Below, one piece after another: positions 62,421 through 64,000 of a DNA stretch of 64,000 nt. The notes below the pieces were generated by a model. It was not told the origin of the DNA. It searched no databases and saw only the letters and a list, made by a program, of their open reading frames with translations. This DNA comes from an uncultured Flavobacterium sp. GTDB taxonomy: Bacteria; Bacteroidota; Bacteroidia; Flavobacteriales; Flavobacteriaceae. Location of the stretch: assembly GCF_943913405.1 (NCBI RefSeq), contig NZ_CALTYA010000001.1, positions 248,001 to 312,000 on the forward strand. Reading direction: 5' to 3'. Made by a program: the position numbers and the translations under genes. Positions within the stretch are counted from its first letter, which is position 1. Each line of letters opens with the position of its first letter.

Positions 62421-64000
62421 ATGGAGACAAACTTACTATTAACTTTATTATTGGCCCCATTCGCAGGGTTTTTATTCAATGTATTCTTTGGAAAAAAAGT
62501 CAGCCGAAATGTTTCTGGAACTATCGGAACCATTGCTGTTGCTATTTCTTTCGCAATTTCATTGAACTTTTTCTTCCAAATAAATACTACAAAACAGCCC
62601 ATCCATATTGATTTATTTCATTGGTTGACTCTTGGGAATTTCAACGTAAATTTCAGTTTCCTATTAGACCAATTGTCAATTCTTTGGCTTTTGTTCGTCA
62701 CCGGAATCGGAACTTTGATTCACATCTACTCGATCAGCTACATGCACGATGATGAAAACTTGCATAAGTTTTTTGCTTATCTGAACCTTTTCATCTTTTT
62801 CATGCTTGCCTTGGTTACTGGCTCAAATTTGCTAATCATGTTTATTGGTTGGGAAGGCGTTGGACTTTGCTCCTACTTATTAATCGGTTTCTGGTATAAA
62901 AACCAAGACTATAATGATGCCGCTAAAAAAGCATTCATCATGAACAGAATCGGGGATTTAGGTTTCCTAATCGGAATTTTTATTCTTGGCGCAATGTCAA
63001 GTTCTTTAGAATTCAGCGAAATTTCTAAAGCTTTGCAACTTAATACCGCTGTCACAACTTCAGGCTGGTATTCAATTGCAGCACTTTGCTTGTTCATTGG
63101 AGCTTGCGGAAAATCAGCACAAATTCCACTTTACACTTGGTTGCCAGACGCAATGGCCGGACCAACTCCTGTTTCTGCATTGATCCACGCAGCAACGATG
63201 GTAACTGCAGGAATTTTCATGATTACTAGAATGAATTTCTTATTCGATATTACTCCTGAAGTTCAAAATGCAATTGCCATAATTGGAGCATTGACCTCTT
63301 TAGTTGCCGCATTTATTGCTTTGGTGCAAAACGATATCAAAAAAGTTCTAGCTTATTCTACGGTTTCTCAATTAGGATTAATGTTCTTGGCTTTAGGTTT
63401 AGGAGCTTATGAAATTGCTGTTTTCCACGTAATCACGCACGCTTTCTTCAAAGCTTGTTTGTTCTTAGGTTCAGGTTCTGTTATTCACGCTTTGGGTGGC
63501 GAACAAGACATGAGAAAAATGGGAGGTTTGAGAAAATATATGAAAGTCACTTATATTACTTTCTTAATAGCAACTTTAGCCATTTCTGGAATTCCAATAT
63601 TTGCTGGTTTCTTTTCTAAGGATGAAATTTTGATGGTCGCTTTCCACGAAAATAAAGCACTTTGGATAATTGCTTCTTTGGCTTCAATTATGACTGCTTT
63701 TTATATGTTTAGATTATTATATCTTACATTTTTCAAAGAATTCAGAGGAACCGAAGAGCAAAAACACCACTTGCATGAATCTCCAAAATTAATCACTTTC
63801 CCATTGGTTGTTTTGGCAATTCTTTCAACTGTTGGAGGTTTTATCAGTTTTCCAGGTCACAGTTGGCTGAATCAATATCTAAAACCAATTTTCATTGGAG
63901 CTAGAGAAGAACACCATTTAGACGGAACAACTTATATGTTAATGGGAATTGCAGTTATCGGTGCCTTAATCGGAATCGGAATTGCCTATTCAAATTATAT
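62421..64000 (+). CDS. nuoL: NADH-quinone oxidoreductase subunit L, partial
   Basis: Frame open from ATG at 62421 to the window end (526 codons seen). Proton-pumping antiporter-like subunit: FLLDQLSILWLLFVTGIG, MFIGWEGVGLCSYLLIGFWY, QIPLYTWLPDAMAGPTPVSA and LIHAATMVTAGIFM are typical; HVITHAFFKACLFLGSGSVI follows. The C-terminus with its lateral helix lies beyond the edge. Confidence 0.97.
   Translation, partial: METNLLLTLLLAPFAGFLFNVFFGKKVSRNVSGTIGTIAVAISFAISLNFFFQINTTKQPIHIDLFHWLTLGNFNVNFSFLLDQLSILWLLFVTGIGTLIHIYSISYMHDDENLHKFFAYLNLFIFFMLALVTGSNLLIMFIGWEGVGLCSYLLIGFWYKNQDYNDAAKKAFIMNRIGDLGFLIGIFILGAMSSSLEFSEISKALQLNTAVTTSGWYSIAALCLFIGACGKSAQIPLYTWLPDAMAGPTPVSALIHAATMVTAGIFMITRMNFLFDITPEVQNAIAIIGALTSLVAAFIALVQNDIKKVLAYSTVSQLGLMFLALGLGAYEIAVFHVITHAFFKACLFLGSGSVIHALGGEQDMRKMGGLRKYMKVTYITFLIATLAISGIPIFAGFFSKDEILMVAFHENKALWIIASLASIMTAFYMFRLLYLTFFKEFRGTEEQKHHLHESPKLITFPLVVLAILSTVGGFISFPGHSWLNQYLKPIFIGAREEHHLDGTTYMLMGIAVIGALIGIGIAYSNY

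Overview
The window reads as chromosome of a Flavobacterium-like member of the Bacteroidota. Four things point there: strong A+T bias, promoters of the TTG / TAnnTTTG type instead of -35/-10 boxes, start codons mostly without a Shine-Dalgarno, and a complex I operon with split nuoC and nuoD and a short NuoG. There is one tRNA gene, no rRNA, no CRISPR array and no recognisable insertion sequence.

Layout. 1-6.1 kb: the start of a subtilisin-like protease gene (reverse strand, cut by the window edge), a gene-poor stretch with three possible microproteins, then a LytS/LytTR two-component pair with an outer-membrane protein. 6.1-10.4 kb: redox and nitrosative stress (LysR regulator divergent from an MdaB/YgiN-like quinone pair; a Crp/Fnr regulator, a small membrane protein and flavohaemoglobin with a palindromic operator between them). 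10.6-19 kb: a repeat lipoprotein, a giant beta-barrel protein, a ParDE-like toxin-antitoxin pair, aspartate kinase, an acetyltransferase, an M48 protease and fructose bisphosphatase. 19-22 kb: a structured leader followed by a lipoprotein with a possible JAMM-like domain and two tandem secreted paralogues. 22-37 kb: housekeeping and metabolism, mostly reverse strand: TerB-like, HupE-like, a 2-oxoacid decarboxylase overlapping an L-amino acid oxidase, tRNA-Ser, asparaginase, acyltransferase, TatD, 2-oxoglutarate dehydrogenase E2/E1 and a polyprenyl synthase. 37-43.4 kb: a TetR-TolC-MFP-RND efflux operon. 43.4-49 kb: an orphan VgrG island (VgrG, candidate effector, secreted protein, DUF4280 PAAR-like protein) and a divergent helical protein. 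49-53.6 kb: a 21-bp minisatellite, small lipoproteins, aspS and a cold-shock gene. 53.8-64 kb: nuoA-nuoL, with nuoL running off the end.

The most interesting parts are the VgrG cassette (43.4-48.1 kb), the lipoprotein/paralogue locus (19.1-21.9 kb), the Crp-like operator of the flavohaemoglobin unit (8.83 kb), the 21-bp repeat array (49.1 kb) and the unrelated quasi-palindromic elements that fill the spacers of the nuo operon. In the VgrG cassette, a protein with spaced His and Cys motifs resembling caspase-fold enzymes sits directly behind a VgrG whose C-terminal part differs sharply in base composition from the rest of the gene. All functional statements come from reading motifs and context; no database search was run.
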